64,000 nucleotides of DNA from Hylemonella gracilis ATCC 19624 (GTDB taxonomy: Bacteria > Pseudomonadota > Gammaproteobacteria > Burkholderiales > Burkholderiaceae_C): assembly GCF_000211835.1 (NCBI RefSeq), contig NZ_AEGR01000042.1, positions 62,001 to 126,000 of the forward strand, written 5' to 3'. Below the pieces are notes generated by a model. It made no database searches and was not told the DNA's origin. It saw nothing but the letters and a program-made list of their open reading frames with translations. The translations under genes and the position numbers were made by a program. Below are positions 34,037-43,310 of this stretch, one piece after another. Position 1 is the stretch's first letter. Every line of letters starts with the position of its first letter.

Positions 34037-34402
34037 ATGTCAACCAAGCGCACCACCCCCTCGTCGCCCGGACTGCGGTCAAGCACACGCAGTTCGTCGC
34101 GAGCGCGGAAGTCTCCGCTCTCGGCACCTGCCTCGGTCGCAGCAGAGCTCGCCGCGCAACTCAACCTGGGGCCGAAATCGGCGCAAGCACTCGTCGCCGC
34201 GGGCATCACGTCCCTCGCGGAACTGCGCAGCCTGGGCTCCGTCGCGGCCTACGCCAAGGTCAAACAACACACGCCCGCAGCCACGCTCAACCTGCTCTGG
34301 GCGCTTGAAGGCGCGCTGTCGTCCCTGCCGTGGCAAACCGTTGCCCACGAGCACCGAACCAGCCTGCTCCTCGCGCTGGAGCAGTACCAAAACGGCGGCT
34401 GA
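34037..34402 (+). CDS. TfoX C-terminal domain protein
   Basis: Protein of 121 residues. A Ser/Thr/Arg-rich lead of about 30 residues is followed by the TfoX C-terminal domain: AAQLNLGPKSAQALVAAGIT, SLAELRSLGSVAAYAKVKQ and NLLWALEGALSSLPWQTVAH. This domain is helix-hairpin-helix-like and occurs in competence regulators of the TfoX/Sxy group, here without the N-terminal domain. The start at 34037 is the closest ATG to the domain. The 180 bases between it and the chemoreceptor carry no other feature I recognise. High GC resumes here. Confidence 0.8.
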   Translation: MSTKRTTPSSPGLRSSTRSSSRARKSPLSAPASVAAELAAQLNLGPKSAQALVAAGITSLAELRSLGSVAAYAKVKQHTPAATLNLLWALEGALSSLPWQTVAHEHRTSLLLALEQYQNGG

Positions 34403-34471
34403 GACTTCCGCACCAGCACACGTCTCGCATCAGTGCGCAGGGTGATGAAGCGCTACAGCAGTGCGGATGCG

Positions 34472-37171
34472 TCAAGCGCCTCGGCGCGCTCCCGCACAGG
34501 CCTCTTGAGCCGCTTTCACAATGCTGGCCGCATCCACGCCAAAGTGGCCACGCAAGGCCGCGCGCGTGTCGCTGCGGCCAAAGCCGTCGGTGCCCAGGGT
34601 GGTGTAGCTGCGGCCTGACGGCAGATAGGCCCGCACGCTCTCCGGCACGGCGCGCACATAGTCGGTGGCGGCGATGATGGGGCCATGGCTGTCGTGCAGT
34701 TGCTGGGCCACGAAGGGCGTGGTGCCCAGGGTCTGGGAGGCCAAACCGTCGCGGGCCAATTCACTCCAGCTGGTGACGCTGTACACATCCACGCGGAACC
34801 CTTGCTCGGCCAGTTGTTGCGCGGCCTGGATCACCTCGGTCAGGATCGCGCCCGAACCCATCAGCGTGACGTTTGCCGGTGCCGTGGCTGCAGCCGCTCG
34901 CGTCGCCTTGGGCTGGGTGCGCGCGCGCGTTTGGGCGCCGCCATCGCCCGCATTGCGGGCATCGCCATCTTGCGAGTAGCTCTTCAATTTGTAGCAACCA
35001 CGCACGGCGTCCGACTCCGAGCCTGCGGGAAAATCAGGCTGGGCGTAGTTCTCGTTCATCAGGGTCACGTAATAGAAAACGTCTTTCTGCGCCACCAGCA
35101 TCTCACGCATGCCGTGGTCGAGGATGACGGCGAGTTCGCCCGCGAACGCCGGGTCGTAGGCCTTGCAGTTGGGGATGGTGGCCGCCACCAGATGGCTGCT
35201 GCCGTCCTGGTGCTGCAGCCCTTCGCCGCCCAGCGTGGTGCGGCCCGAGGTAGCACCCAGCAGGAACCCACGGGCCCGCTGGTCCGCCGCCGCCCAGATC
35301 GCATCACCGACGCGCTGAAAACCAAACATGCTGTAGTAAATGTAGAACGGCAGCATCGCCAGCCCATGCACGCTGTAGCTGGTGGCGGTGGCCGTCCAGC
35401 TGGCGATGGCGCCGGCCTCGCTGATGCCTTCTTCCAGGATCTGGCCGTCCTGCGCCTCGCGGTAGCTCAGCACGGAGCCGATGTCCTCGGGCGCGTAGCG
35501 CTGCCCGACGCTGGAATAGATGCCGACCTGCTTGAACAGATTGGCCATGCCGAAGGTGCGGGCCTCGTCCGCCACGATGGGCACCACGCGCGGACCCAGT
35601 TCGGTGTCCTTGAGCAAGTTGCCCAGCATACGCACGAAGGCCATGGTGGTGCTCATCTCCTTGCCGTCGGCCTGCAGTGCCCACGGCGCGTAACTGGCCA
35701 GCGCGGGCACGTTCACCGGGGCGCAGTCGCTGAAGCGGCGCGGCAGGTAGCCGCCCAGGTTCTGGCGCCGCGCGTGCAGGTACTGCAACTCGGGGCTGTC
35801 GTCGGCGGGCTTGTAGAAACTGAGCGAGGTGACCTGCTCGTCAGTGAGCGGCAGGCTGAAGCGGTTGCGAAAAGCGATGAGGTCGGTTTCGTCGAACTTC
35901 TTGTGGCTGTGCGTGGTCATCTTGCCCTGGCCCGCGCTGCCCATGCCGTAGCCCTTCTTGGTGTGCGCCAAGATGACCGTGGGCTGGCCGGTGTGGGCCA
36001 CCGCGGCGGCGTACGCGGCATGGATTTTCACGATGTCGTGCCCGCCGCGTTTCAGGCGATCGATCTGCTCATCGGTCATGCCCTGGGCCAGCCGGGCCAG
36101 CTCTGGGTTCTGGCCGAAGAAGGTGTCGCGGTTGTAGCGGCCGTCCTTGGCGGCGAAGGTCTGCATCTGGCCATCCACCGTGTTCGCGAAGGCGCGCGCC
36201 AGGGCGCCCGTGGTGTCGCGCGCGAACAGCCCGTCCCAGTCGCTGCCCCACAAGAGCTTGATGACGTTCCAGCCCGCGCCCGCGAACAGCTTTTCCAGCT
36301 CGTCGATGATGCGGCCATTGCCGCGCACCGGGCCGTCCAGACGCTGCAGATTGCAGTTCACCACCCACACCAGGTTGTCCAGGCCCTCACGCGCGGCCAG
36401 GGTCAGGGCGCTCATGCTCTCGGGCTCGTCCATCTCGCCATCGCCGAACACGCCCCACACGGTGCGGCCCGTGCAGTCCAGCAGATGGCGGTGCGTGAGG
36501 TAGCGCATGAAGCGCGCGTGGTAGATCGAGCTGATGGGCCCGATCCCCATGGACCCGGTTGGGAACTGCCAGAAGTCCGGCATCAACGTGGGATGCGGGT
36601 AGCTGCACAAGCCGCGCGCACCCTGGCCGGTCCGGGCCTGGGGCGACGTCAGTTCTTGCCGATAGTGGGCGAGGTCGTCCTCGGTCAAACGGCCTTCCAG
36701 GTAGGCCCGCGCATACACGCCGGGTGCGCTGTGGGGCTGGAAGAACACGAGGTCGCCCAGGCTGCCGGGCGTCAGCGCCTGGCCCGTGCCCTCGCCACGG
36801 GCCCGGAAGAAATGGTGGTAACCCGTCTCGAACAGGTCTGCCGCGCTGGCATAGCTGGCGATGTGGCCGCCCAGCTCGCCATAGGCTTGGTTGGCGCGCA
36901 CCACCATGGCCAGCGCGTTCCAGCGAATCAGGGAGGCCAGGCGCTCTTCGATGGCCAGATCGCCCTGGAAGGCGGGCTGCGCGTCCACCGCGATGGTGTT
37001 CACGTAGGGCGTGGCCAGCTCAGGCTGCCAGCCGATGCGCTGCGCGCGGGCCTGCGCGGCCAGGGTGCTGAGGATGTGCCGGGCGCGCTCGGCGCCTTGG
37101 CTGGCAATCAGCGCGGCGAACGCGTCTTGCCATTCGGCGGTTTCCTGGGGATCGGTGTCGGGCGTGTTCAT
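34472..37171 (-). CDS. Homodimeric pyruvate dehydrogenase E1-family protein (AceE/MdeB-like), without E2 or E3 neighbours
   Basis: Thiamin diphosphate enzyme of 899 residues. TPP and metal binding is in VFGDGEMDEPESMSALTLAA and NCNLQRLDGPVRGNGRIIDE, and GGYLPRRF, GEGLQHQDGSSHLVAATIPN and QRYAPEDIGS mark the AceE family. There is a low-complexity insertion near residues 735-765. No acyltransferase or lipoamide dehydrogenase gene is nearby; an Lrp regulator is divergent. In Pseudomonas putida MdeB, an E1-like enzyme for 2-oxobutyrate from methionine breakdown, also sits next to an Lrp-type MdeR. A role on 2-oxobutyrate is plausible, pyruvate is the alternative. It needs E2 and E3 from elsewhere. 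Confidence 0.88.
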   Translation of the reverse strand: MNTPDTDPQETAEWQDAFAALIASQGAERARHILSTLAAQARAQRIGWQPELATPYVNTIAVDAQPAFQGDLAIEERLASLIRWNALAMVVRANQAYGELGGHIASYASAADLFETGYHHFFRARGEGTGQALTPGSLGDLVFFQPHSAPGVYARAYLEGRLTEDDLAHYRQELTSPQARTGQGARGLCSYPHPTLMPDFWQFPTGSMGIGPISSIYHARFMRYLTHRHLLDCTGRTVWGVFGDGEMDEPESMSALTLAAREGLDNLVWVVNCNLQRLDGPVRGNGRIIDELEKLFAGAGWNVIKLLWGSDWDGLFARDTTGALARAFANTVDGQMQTFAAKDGRYNRDTFFGQNPELARLAQGMTDEQIDRLKRGGHDIVKIHAAYAAAVAHTGQPTVILAHTKKGYGMGSAGQGKMTTHSHKKFDETDLIAFRNRFSLPLTDEQVTSLSFYKPADDSPELQYLHARRQNLGGYLPRRFSDCAPVNVPALASYAPWALQADGKEMSTTMAFVRMLGNLLKDTELGPRVVPIVADEARTFGMANLFKQVGIYSSVGQRYAPEDIGSVLSYREAQDGQILEEGISEAGAIASWTATATSYSVHGLAMLPFYIYYSMFGFQRVGDAIWAAADQRARGFLLGATSGRTTLGGEGLQHQDGSSHLVAATIPNCKAYDPAFAGELAVILDHGMREMLVAQKDVFYYVTLMNENYAQPDFPAGSESDAVRGCYKLKSYSQDGDARNAGDGGAQTRARTQPKATRAAAATAPANVTLMGSGAILTEVIQAAQQLAEQGFRVDVYSVTSWSELARDGLASQTLGTTPFVAQQLHDSHGPIIAATDYVRAVPESVRAYLPSGRSYTTLGTDGFGRSDTRAALRGHFGVDAASIVKAAQEACAGARRGA

Positions 37172-37237
37172 GCCCCTGAATGTAGGGAGAGACGCACGGA
37201 ATAGGCTGCCGTTCTGTGCTTACCTCACGCACATTGA

Positions 37238-37252
37238 CAGCATAAAATGCTG
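37238..37252. promoter_or_regulatory. Candidate Lrp-type operator between the E1 gene and its divergent regulator
   Basis: CAGCATAAAATGCTG is a 15-base palindrome with perfect 6-base arms and AAA in the centre, lying in the 104-base divergent region. It overlaps TTGACA (37234-37239), a perfect -35 box for the plus strand. A 15-base palindrome with an A/T centre is the usual form of an Lrp/AsnC site. Confidence 0.55.
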
Positions 37253-37275
37253 AAAAATTGAATTCATAAAGCCCA

Positions 37276-37749
37276 ATGAACCTCGATAGCACCGATCTGC
37301 GGATTCTGGACGAGCTGCAACGCGACGGTGCCCTCTCCAACGTGGAGCTGGCCCGGCGCGTGCATCTGAGCCCCTCACCCTGCCTGGCCCGAGTCAAGGC
37401 CCTGGAAGCCTCGGGCGTGATCGAGCGCTACGTCGCCATCGCCAGCGCCAACAAGCTGGGCTTGGGCCTGAATGTCTTCATTTCCATCAGCCTCAAGTCA
37501 CAAAGCAAGGAGGACCTGGCCGACTTCGAGCGCCGCATCGCCGAGCACGACGAGGTGATGGAGTGCTACCTGATGACGGGGGACTCCGACTACCTCATCC
37601 GCGTGGCCCTGCCCGACATTGGCGCGCTGGAGCGGTTCATCCTGGAACAGCTCAGCCCCATCAGCGGCATCGACAAGATCCGATCCAGCTTCGCGCTCAA
37701 GCAGGTGCGCTACAAGACGGCGCTGCCCTTGCCCGCCAGTGCCGCATAA
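37276..37749 (+). CDS. Lrp/AsnC-family transcriptional regulator (MdeR-like)
   Basis: Regulator of 157 residues. The helix-turn-helix is ILDELQRDGALSNVELARRV, continued by HLSPSPCLARVKALEASGVI, and the RAM ligand domain has NVFISISLKSQSKEDLADFE and YLMTGDSDYLIRVALPDIGA. Such proteins sense amino acids. It is divergent from the E1-like gene and most likely controls it, as MdeR controls mdeB; the effector here is probably an amino acid such as methionine or a branched one, by inference. Confidence 0.9.
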   Translation: MNLDSTDLRILDELQRDGALSNVELARRVHLSPSPCLARVKALEASGVIERYVAIASANKLGLGLNVFISISLKSQSKEDLADFERRIAEHDEVMECYLMTGDSDYLIRVALPDIGALERFILEQLSPISGIDKIRSSFALKQVRYKTALPLPASAA

Positions 37750-37776
37750 CAGGCGTCGCCAAAAGCTGTCTCTCGC

Positions 37777-39315
37777 TCAAGCCAGACGGAAGGACGCCAC
37801 GCTGCCCACCAGGGCCTGGGACTGGTCTCTCAGGCTCTGCGCGGCGGCGGAACATTCCTCCACCAGGGCCGCGTTCTGCTGCGTGGCCTGGTCGATCTGT
37901 GCAATCGCTTCGCTGATCTGTGCCACGCCCCGCGATTGCTCCTCCATCGCGTGGGCGATTTCCTGCATGTGGACAGCCACCTCACCAATGGCCGAGGCCG
38001 CCTCGGTGACGGTCGCGCCCGCCCCGCCGACCTGGCCTGCACCCGCGCTGATCTCCTGCACGCTGCCCATGATCAGTTCCTTGATTTCCTTGGCGGCGGT
38101 GGCCGAGCGCTGAGCCAGGGTGCGCACCTCGCCCGCCACCACGGCAAAGCCCCGGCCCTGCTCGCCTGCCCGTGCCGCCTCGACCGCCGCGTTCAGCGCC
38201 AGGATGTTGGTCTGGAAGGCGATGCCGTCGATGACGGCGATGATGTCCACGATCTTGCGCGACGACTCCTCGATGCGGCGCATGGTCTCCACCGACGCAC
38301 CCACCGCCTCGCCGCCCTGACCGGCCACGGTGCGCGCGCGCGTGGACTGTTCGTTGGCCCGCAGAACCTGGGCCGTGTTCTCGCGCACCGAGGCCGTCAT
38401 CTGCTGGATGGCCGAGGCGGTCTGTTGCAAGGCGCTGGCCTGGGTCTCGGTGCGGGCCGATAAATCGTTGTTGCCGGTGGCGATCTGCACACCGGCCGAA
38501 GCCACGGATTCCGCCGCCTGCTGCACGCTGCGCACCAGGCGGCGCAGGCTCTCGTTCATGTGCGCCAGGTTGCTCATCAAGACTCGCACCTCGGTGTAGC
38601 CCCTGCTGGCATCCACCTCCTGGCTCAGGTCCCCCTGCGCCACGGCTTCGGCCAGCCGGCCCGCCACGGCCAGTCCGCCGAGCACGCGGCGGATGATGCG
38701 GGCGCACAACAGCAGCACCGCGATGGCGGCTGACAGCATGGTCACCAGCACCCACACGTGGGCCTGGCGGGCCACTTGCTCGCCATGGTCGCGCACGGCC
38801 TTGTTATGGGCTTCGAGCATGTCGCTGGGCTCGGCCAGTGCCTTTTCCAGCAGCTCGAAAGTGTCGTGAAAGCCCTTCATGCCGGCCTGAGCGCCGGGAA
38901 GGTCGGTGCCCATCTGGCGCAGCAAACGCGCGCCCATCTCCGCATAGGCGCGGGCCTGGGGCAGGACGGCGGTCACCTTGGCGCGGATCTCCGGCGGCAG
39001 GTCGATCGCCTGCAAGGCCGTCAGGTGCTGGTTGAAGGTGGCGGCGCTTTCGTCCAGTTCCTTGACCGCCTCGGCCAAGCCGGCTGCGTCCTGCGACTGT
39101 GCGGCCAGCAAACCTTGCAACACGCTGGAACGGATGGCGTCGTGCATCATGTCCGCGAGAGCGGCGTTCTGCATCGCATCCCCCATGTCCGTCGCCGTGT
39201 TGAGCTGCTGCGTCATGCGCTCGGCGGCAATCCAGCCGACGGCGCCCACCACCAGCGCACCCGCACAGGCCAGCGCACTCAAGGCCGACAAAGCCACCTT
39301 CAAGCTCAATCTCAT
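37777..39315 (-). CDS. Methyl-accepting chemotaxis protein
   Basis: Chemoreceptor of 512 residues. AGGAG stands six bases before the ATG at 39315. The first membrane segment is [20 protein letters not shown] (7-28), the second [20 protein letters not shown] near 185-205. A HAMP domain with [19 protein letters not shown] follows, then the signalling part [20 protein letters not shown] and [20 protein letters not shown]. The periplasmic sensor is short and all-helical. Ligand unknown. It ends 28 bases from the convergent regulator gene. Confidence 0.93.
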   Translation of the reverse strand: MRLSLKVALSALSALACAGALVVGAVGWIAAERMTQQLNTATDMGDAMQNAALADMMHDAIRSSVLQGLLAAQSQDAAGLAEAVKELDESAATFNQHLTALQAIDLPPEIRAKVTAVLPQARAYAEMGARLLRQMGTDLPGAQAGMKGFHDTFELLEKALAEPSDMLEAHNKAVRDHGEQVARQAHVWVLVTMLSAAIAVLLLCARIIRRVLGGLAVAGRLAEAVAQGDLSQEVDASRGYTEVRVLMSNLAHMNESLRRLVRSVQQAAESVASAGVQIATGNNDLSARTETQASALQQTASAIQQMTASVRENTAQVLRANEQSTRARTVAGQGGEAVGASVETMRRIEESSRKIVDIIAVIDGIAFQTNILALNAAVEAARAGEQGRGFAVVAGEVRTLAQRSATAAKEIKELIMGSVQEISAGAGQVGGAGATVTEAASAIGEVAVHMQEIAHAMEEQSRGVAQISEAIAQIDQATQQNAALVEECSAAAQSLRDQSQALVGSVASFRLA

Positions 39316-39471
39316 CGCGCACTCCTGGAGTCCAGTTGTGGCGGGCAGTGTCGGCCATGCCCTGCGGGCCCGCAAGCCATGGCGCAAGGCATGAATCGCT
39401 GGGAATTGGGTGGTACTGGACTGACCGCCGTCAAGAATCGGCAAAACAGGCCGGCAGGGGGACAGGGGCTA

Positions 39472-39501
39472 CTGACATGGGATACGGGTACGCCGTAAAA
39501 T
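39472..39501 (+). promoter_or_regulatory. Sigma-70 promoter of the thiamin operon
   Basis: CTGACA (39472-39477) and TAAAAT (39496-39501) are separated by 18 bases and point to the TPP riboswitch. A perfect stem CCCCCGTC-CCAC-GACGGGGG (39512-39531) lies just after the expected transcription start. The rest of the 397-base gap, 39316-39471, holds the upstream region of the chemoreceptor and no gene that I can see. Confidence 0.6.
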
Positions 39502-39532
39502 CCTGCCCGCGCCCCCGTCCCACGACGGGGGT

Positions 39533-39640
39533 GCATCCGCTAGGGGTGTTGCCGCGACTCCGGACCGCAAGGCCGACAGCACGGTGACTGAGAAAGTCCC
39601 TTTGAACCTGATTGAGGTAATCCTCGCGCAGGGAAGCCGC
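39533..39640 (+). promoter_or_regulatory. TPP riboswitch (THI element)
   Basis: The conserved parts appear in order: TAGGGGTGTTGC at 39541, GACTGAGAAAGTCCC near 39586-39600, CCTTTGAACCTGAT near 39599-39612, and TCGCGCAGGGAAGC at 39624-39637. These are the pyrimidine and diphosphate sensor loops of the thiamin diphosphate riboswitch. A possible expression platform follows: GCTCCAG (39639-39645) can pair with CTGGAGC (39670-39676) before the cytX start. It should turn the operon down when thiamin diphosphate is abundant. Confidence 0.95.
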
Positions 39641-39712
39641 TCCAGTTGTCCACTCAAGACACCGACCCGCTGGAGCCCAGCCCACCTGCCTACGTTATTT
39701 CGGATTTAACGC

Positions 39713-40987
39713 ATGGCATTCGCATCGAACAAGAGCGTCAACGACGCAACGACCCCCCTCTCGGCCGAGCGCCGAGCCTTCGGCTTCCATGACCACGCCT
39801 CGCTCTGGTTCAGCCTGGGCGTGGGCCTGCTTGTCATGCAGGTCGGCGCCTACCTGATGCCCGCGCTGGGCACGCGCGAGGCACTGATCGCCATCGTCGC
39901 TGGCTCCATCCTGGGCGCCTTCCTGCTGGGCTCGGTGGCCAAGCTGGGCGCGGACAGCGGCCTGGCCAGCGCGGGCCTGATGCACGCGGTCTACGGCCGA
40001 CGCTTCGCCGTGCTGCCCATCGTGCTCAACATCGTTCAGCTGATCGGCTGGGGCAGCTTCGAGCTGGTCGTGATGCGCGACGCCAGCGTGGCCATCACCG
40101 GGGCCTCGGCCGCCTGGGCCCCCTGGCTCGCCACCCTGTTCTGGGGCGCCATCGTGGCCCTGCTGATCAGCGGATCCATGGTCACGCTCGTGCGCAAGCT
40201 GATCGCACGCGTCGCGCTGCCCCTGGTGGTGCTCTCGCTGCTGTGGCTGAGCTGGCAGTTCCTCTCGATGGCCCAGGCCCAAGGCCTCGTGGCCTTGTGG
40301 AATCGGCCCGGCGAAGGCGGCATGGGCGTGCTGTCCGCGCTGGACTTGGTGATTGCCATGCCCATCTCCTGGCTGCCCTTGGTGGCCGACTACGCGCGCC
40401 ACGGGCGCGACGGCAAGTCGGCGCTGCGCGGCACCTGGCTGGGTTACGCGCTGGCCAATATGTGGTGCTACGGCTTGGGCGTGCTGGTGGTGCTGACCTT
40501 GCCCAGCGCCAACCTCGTCAACGCGCTGCTGCTGGCACAAGGCGGGCTGATCGCGCTGTCGCTCATCCTGATCGACGAGGTGGACAACGCCTATGGCGAC
40601 GCCTACTCGGGCGCGGTGTCCAGCCACAGCCTGCAGCCGAAGAAGAGCATCCGCTTCTGGGGCTTTGTCATCACCGCCGCCTGCACGGCCTGCGCCCTGG
40701 TGCTGCCCATGCACGCGCTGGAGCCCTTCCTGCTGATGCTCAGTTCCGTGTTCGTGCCGCTCTTCGGCGTGATCCTGGGCCGTTTGGCTTTCAGCGCGAA
40801 CACCGTCCAGTTGCTCGCCAACGCACGGGCCGTGCACGTCGGTCCCCTGCTGATCTGGCTCGCCGGCATCGCGGTCTACCACGGCGCACCGCTGCTGACT
40901 TCGGTGCTCGGTTTCCAGACCGGTTCCGCCCTGCCCGCACTGGCCTTCAGCTTCGTGCTCGCCTACCTGAGCCGTGCCAAGGCATGA
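39713..40987 (+). CDS. cytX: CytX, putative hydroxymethylpyrimidine transporter (NCS1 family)
   Basis: Membrane permease of 424 residues with about twelve hydrophobic segments. FHDHASLWFSLGVGLLVMQV at the start, VIAMPISWLPLVADYARHGR in the middle and IDEVDNAYGDAYSGAVSSHS are typical of CytX in the NCS1 nucleobase transporter family. CytX genes are regularly under TPP riboswitch control, as here. It would import the pyrimidine part of thiamin, which ThiD then phosphorylates. Its stop overlaps the thiD start (ATGA). Confidence 0.92.
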   Translation: MAFASNKSVNDATTPLSAERRAFGFHDHASLWFSLGVGLLVMQVGAYLMPALGTREALIAIVAGSILGAFLLGSVAKLGADSGLASAGLMHAVYGRRFAVLPIVLNIVQLIGWGSFELVVMRDASVAITGASAAWAPWLATLFWGAIVALLISGSMVTLVRKLIARVALPLVVLSLLWLSWQFLSMAQAQGLVALWNRPGEGGMGVLSALDLVIAMPISWLPLVADYARHGRDGKSALRGTWLGYALANMWCYGLGVLVVLTLPSANLVNALLLAQGGLIALSLILIDEVDNAYGDAYSGAVSSHSLQPKKSIRFWGFVITAACTACALVLPMHALEPFLLMLSSVFVPLFGVILGRLAFSANTVQLLANARAVHVGPLLIWLAGIAVYHGAPLLTSVLGFQTGSALPALAFSFVLAYLSRAKA

Positions 40988-41829
40988 CCGTCATGAAACG
41001 CTATCCCCGGGTGCTGTCGATCGCCGGCTCGGACAGCGGTGGCGGCGCGGGCATCCAGGCCGACCTCAAGACCATGGCGGCCCTGGGCTGCTACGGCATG
41101 ACGGCCATCACCGCGCTGACCGCGCAGAACACCCAGGGCGTCACGGGCATCCACGCGGTGCCGCCGGAGTTCCTCAAGGCGCAGATCCAGGCGGTGGTGG
41201 AAGACATCGGCGTGGACGCGCTCAAGATCGGCATGTTGCACGCGCCCGAGATCGTCGAGGTGGTGGCCTGGGCCATCCGCCATTACGGCATCGAACGCGT
41301 GGTGCTGGACCCGGTGATGGTGGCCACCAGCGGTGACCGTCTGATCGCCGAAGCGACGGTGAGCGTGCTGGTCCAGCAGCTGTTCCCCCTGGCCACCGTG
41401 GTCACCCCCAATCTGGACGAGGCGGAACTGCTGCTGGGCCGCAAGATCGACGGGGTGTCGGCGTTGGAAGGCGCGGCGCGCGAGCTGCTGGCCATGGGCG
41501 CGAAGAGCGTGCTGCTCAAGGGCGGTCATCTGCCCGGCGACGAGGTGGTGGACCTGCTGCTGCCGCGCGACGGCGCGCCGCTCTACCTCCAGGCCGCGCG
41601 CATTGCCAGCCGCAACGTGCACGGCACGGGTTGCACCCTGTCGTCGGCCATCGCGTCCTACCTCGCGCAAGGCCATGACCTGCAAGACGCCGTGCGGCGC
41701 GCGCGAACCTGGATCCTGGGCGCTATCCAGGCCGGCAAGGACGTGCGCACCGGCGGACTGAACGGCGGCGCGGGCCATGGCCCGCTGAACCATGGGTACG
41801 CGCCCGTGGCCATGCGGGTGCTGGGCTGA
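40984..41829 (+). CDS. thiD: ThiD, hydroxymethylpyrimidine / phosphomethylpyrimidine kinase
   Basis: Ribokinase-like kinase of about 281 residues that phosphorylates HMP twice. VLSIAGSDSGGGAGIQADLK, TMAALGCYGMTAITALTAQN, VLDPVMVATSGDRLI and the catalytic loop NVHGTGCTLSSAIASYLAQG are all conserved. The ATG at 40984 is coupled to the cytX stop; an ATG at 40993 is the alternative. The C-terminus ends in a Gly-rich tail. Confidence 0.95.
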   Translation: MTVMKRYPRVLSIAGSDSGGGAGIQADLKTMAALGCYGMTAITALTAQNTQGVTGIHAVPPEFLKAQIQAVVEDIGVDALKIGMLHAPEIVEVVAWAIRHYGIERVVLDPVMVATSGDRLIAEATVSVLVQQLFPLATVVTPNLDEAELLLGRKIDGVSALEGAARELLAMGAKSVLLKGGHLPGDEVVDLLLPRDGAPLYLQAARIASRNVHGTGCTLSSAIASYLAQGHDLQDAVRRARTWILGAIQAGKDVRTGGLNGGAGHGPLNHGYAPVAMRVLG

Positions 41830-41856
41830 ACTCACGACGAACGCCCGCACGCACGC

Positions 41857-43116
41857 ATGAACGCACACACGAACAAAAGCAAAGAGACCATGCCCACATC
41901 GCGCGCTTCTTCCTCAGCCCTGGTGCTCGGCGCGGGCCTCATGGGCCGGCTGCTGGCCTGGCAGCTCGCGCGCCGTGGCTGGCACGTCACCGTGCACGAG
42001 GCCGCGGCCGCTGACGCGCCCAGCGACCCCGCGGGCGTGGCGCCAGGCGCAGCCGCGCGGGTGGCGGCGGCCATGTTGGCGCCGCTGGCGGAATCGGCCA
42101 TCACCGAACGCAACGTGGTCGAGATGGGACGCTACGCGCTGACACGCTGGCCACAATTGCTGGGCCAGCTGAGCCAGCCGGTGTTCTTCCAGCAAGAAGG
42201 CACGCTCATCCTCTGGCACCGGCAGGACGCGGCCGAAGCACGGCGCTTCGCGCAACTGCTGCGGGCCACGAACGAGCAGGTGCCGCAGCTGCCGACCATG
42301 CAGACCTTGGACGCGAGCGGCGTGCACGCACTCGAACCCGGTCTGGAGCAGCGCTTCGCCCAAGGCCTGTACCTGCCAGGCGAGGGCCAGCTCGACAACC
42401 GGCAATTGCTGGCCGCCCTGCTGCACGAGCTCAAGGCCCTGGGCGTGACGCTGCACTGGAACAGCCGGCGCGCGCCGAAAGATCTGCCTCGACCAGAAGA
42501 CGGCCCGGTGGACTGGGTCTTCGACTGTCGGGGCCTGGGCGCGCGTGCGCTGATACCGTCCGCTTCCGGTGGCGAAGGAACTCAAACGCACGCCGCTTTG
42601 CACGGCGAAGAACCTGGAAAGCACGCCGCTGTGCGCGGCGACAGAATCGGAACGCACGCCGCTGTGCGCGGCGTGCGGGGCGAGGTCGCGCGGGTGCATG
42701 CGCCCGAGGTGAAGCTGACGCGGCCGACACGGCTGATCCATCCGCGCTACCCGATTTACATCGCGCCCAAGCAGGATGACATCTACGTGATCGGTGCGAC
42801 CGAGATCGAGAGCGATGACATGTCGCCGCCCAGCGTGCGTTCGACCCTGGAGCTGCTGAGCGCGGCCTATGCCGTGCACCCAGGTTTCGCCGAAGGGCGC
42901 ATCATCGAGATCGCCGCGCACTGTCGGCCCGCGCTGCCGGACAATCTGCCCGAGATCCGCGTGACACGCGGACCCGGCGTGCCCGTGATGCGCATCAACG
43001 GCCTCTACCGCCATGGCTTCATGATTTCCCCCGCGCTGCTGGACGCGGCACTGGACATCGTCGAACACAACCGACACACACTCGCCGAACAACTTGACCT
43101 CAGGATCGTGGCATGA
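41857..43116 (+). CDS. thiO: ThiO, FAD-dependent glycine oxidase
   Basis: Flavoenzyme of 419 residues that turns glycine into the imine used by ThiG. The FAD loop is ALVLGAGLMGRLLAWQLARR, AARVAAAMLAPLAES follows, and LIHPRYPIYIAPKQDDIYVI with GLYRHGFMISPALLDAAL mark the C-terminal part. Residues about 245-275 hold a tandem in-frame insertion. An ATG at 41890 is a possible later start. The stop overlaps the thiS start (ATGA). Confidence 0.92.
   Translation: MNAHTNKSKETMPTSRASSSALVLGAGLMGRLLAWQLARRGWHVTVHEAAAADAPSDPAGVAPGAAARVAAAMLAPLAESAITERNVVEMGRYALTRWPQLLGQLSQPVFFQQEGTLILWHRQDAAEARRFAQLLRATNEQVPQLPTMQTLDASGVHALEPGLEQRFAQGLYLPGEGQLDNRQLLAALLHELKALGVTLHWNSRRAPKDLPRPEDGPVDWVFDCRGLGARALIPSASGGEGTQTHAALHGEEPGKHAAVRGDRIGTHAAVRGVRGEVARVHAPEVKLTRPTRLIHPRYPIYIAPKQDDIYVIGATEIESDDMSPPSVRSTLELLSAAYAVHPGFAEGRIIEIAAHCRPALPDNLPEIRVTRGPGVPVMRINGLYRHGFMISPALLDAALDIVEHNRHTLAEQLDLRIVA
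42589..42673 (+). repeat. In-frame 33-base tandem repeat inside thiO
   Basis: Three copies of a 19-base palindromic block, CACGCCGCTGTGCGCGGCG in two of them, begin exactly 33 bases apart at 42589, 42622 and 42655. The first copy differs at two positions. The unit encodes 11 residues (HAAVRGDRIGT in one copy), so the frame is kept. It sits between two conserved parts of the enzyme. Confidence 0.9.
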
Positions 43117-43310
43117 AAGTGCTCATCAACCAACAGACCCATGAACTCGACAGCGACGCCACGCTGGCCGACGCGGTCGCGGCCATCGAGGCCAGGCCGC
43201 CTTTCGCGGCGGCGGTCAACACGCAGTTCGTGCCCAAGACGCAGTACGCCCAGCACCCCCTGCGCGACGGCGACCAGGTGGAGATCATTGCCCCGGTGAC
43301 CGGGGGATGA
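43113..43310 (+). CDS. thiS: ThiS, sulfur carrier protein of thiamin biosynthesis
   Basis: Ubiquitin-like carrier of 65 residues ending in Gly-Gly (IIAPVTGG), the site that carries sulfur as a thiocarboxylate. MKVLINQQTHELDSDATLAD and RDGDQVEII are typical. It overlaps both thiO and thiG, indicating tight coupling. The adenylating enzyme ThiF is not encoded in the window. Confidence 0.95.
   Translation: MKVLINQQTHELDSDATLADAVAAIEARPPFAAAVNTQFVPKTQYAQHPLRDGDQVEIIAPVTGG

Noticed and set aside
34685-37204. Long plus-strand open frame opposite the E1 gene
   Set aside because: Antisense shadow of a conserved enzyme; low-complexity composition and no domain.
42589-42673. Regularly spaced repeats in thiO as a CRISPR-like array
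   Set aside because: The intervening 14-base parts are too short and the whole is in frame within thiO; no cas genes are near.
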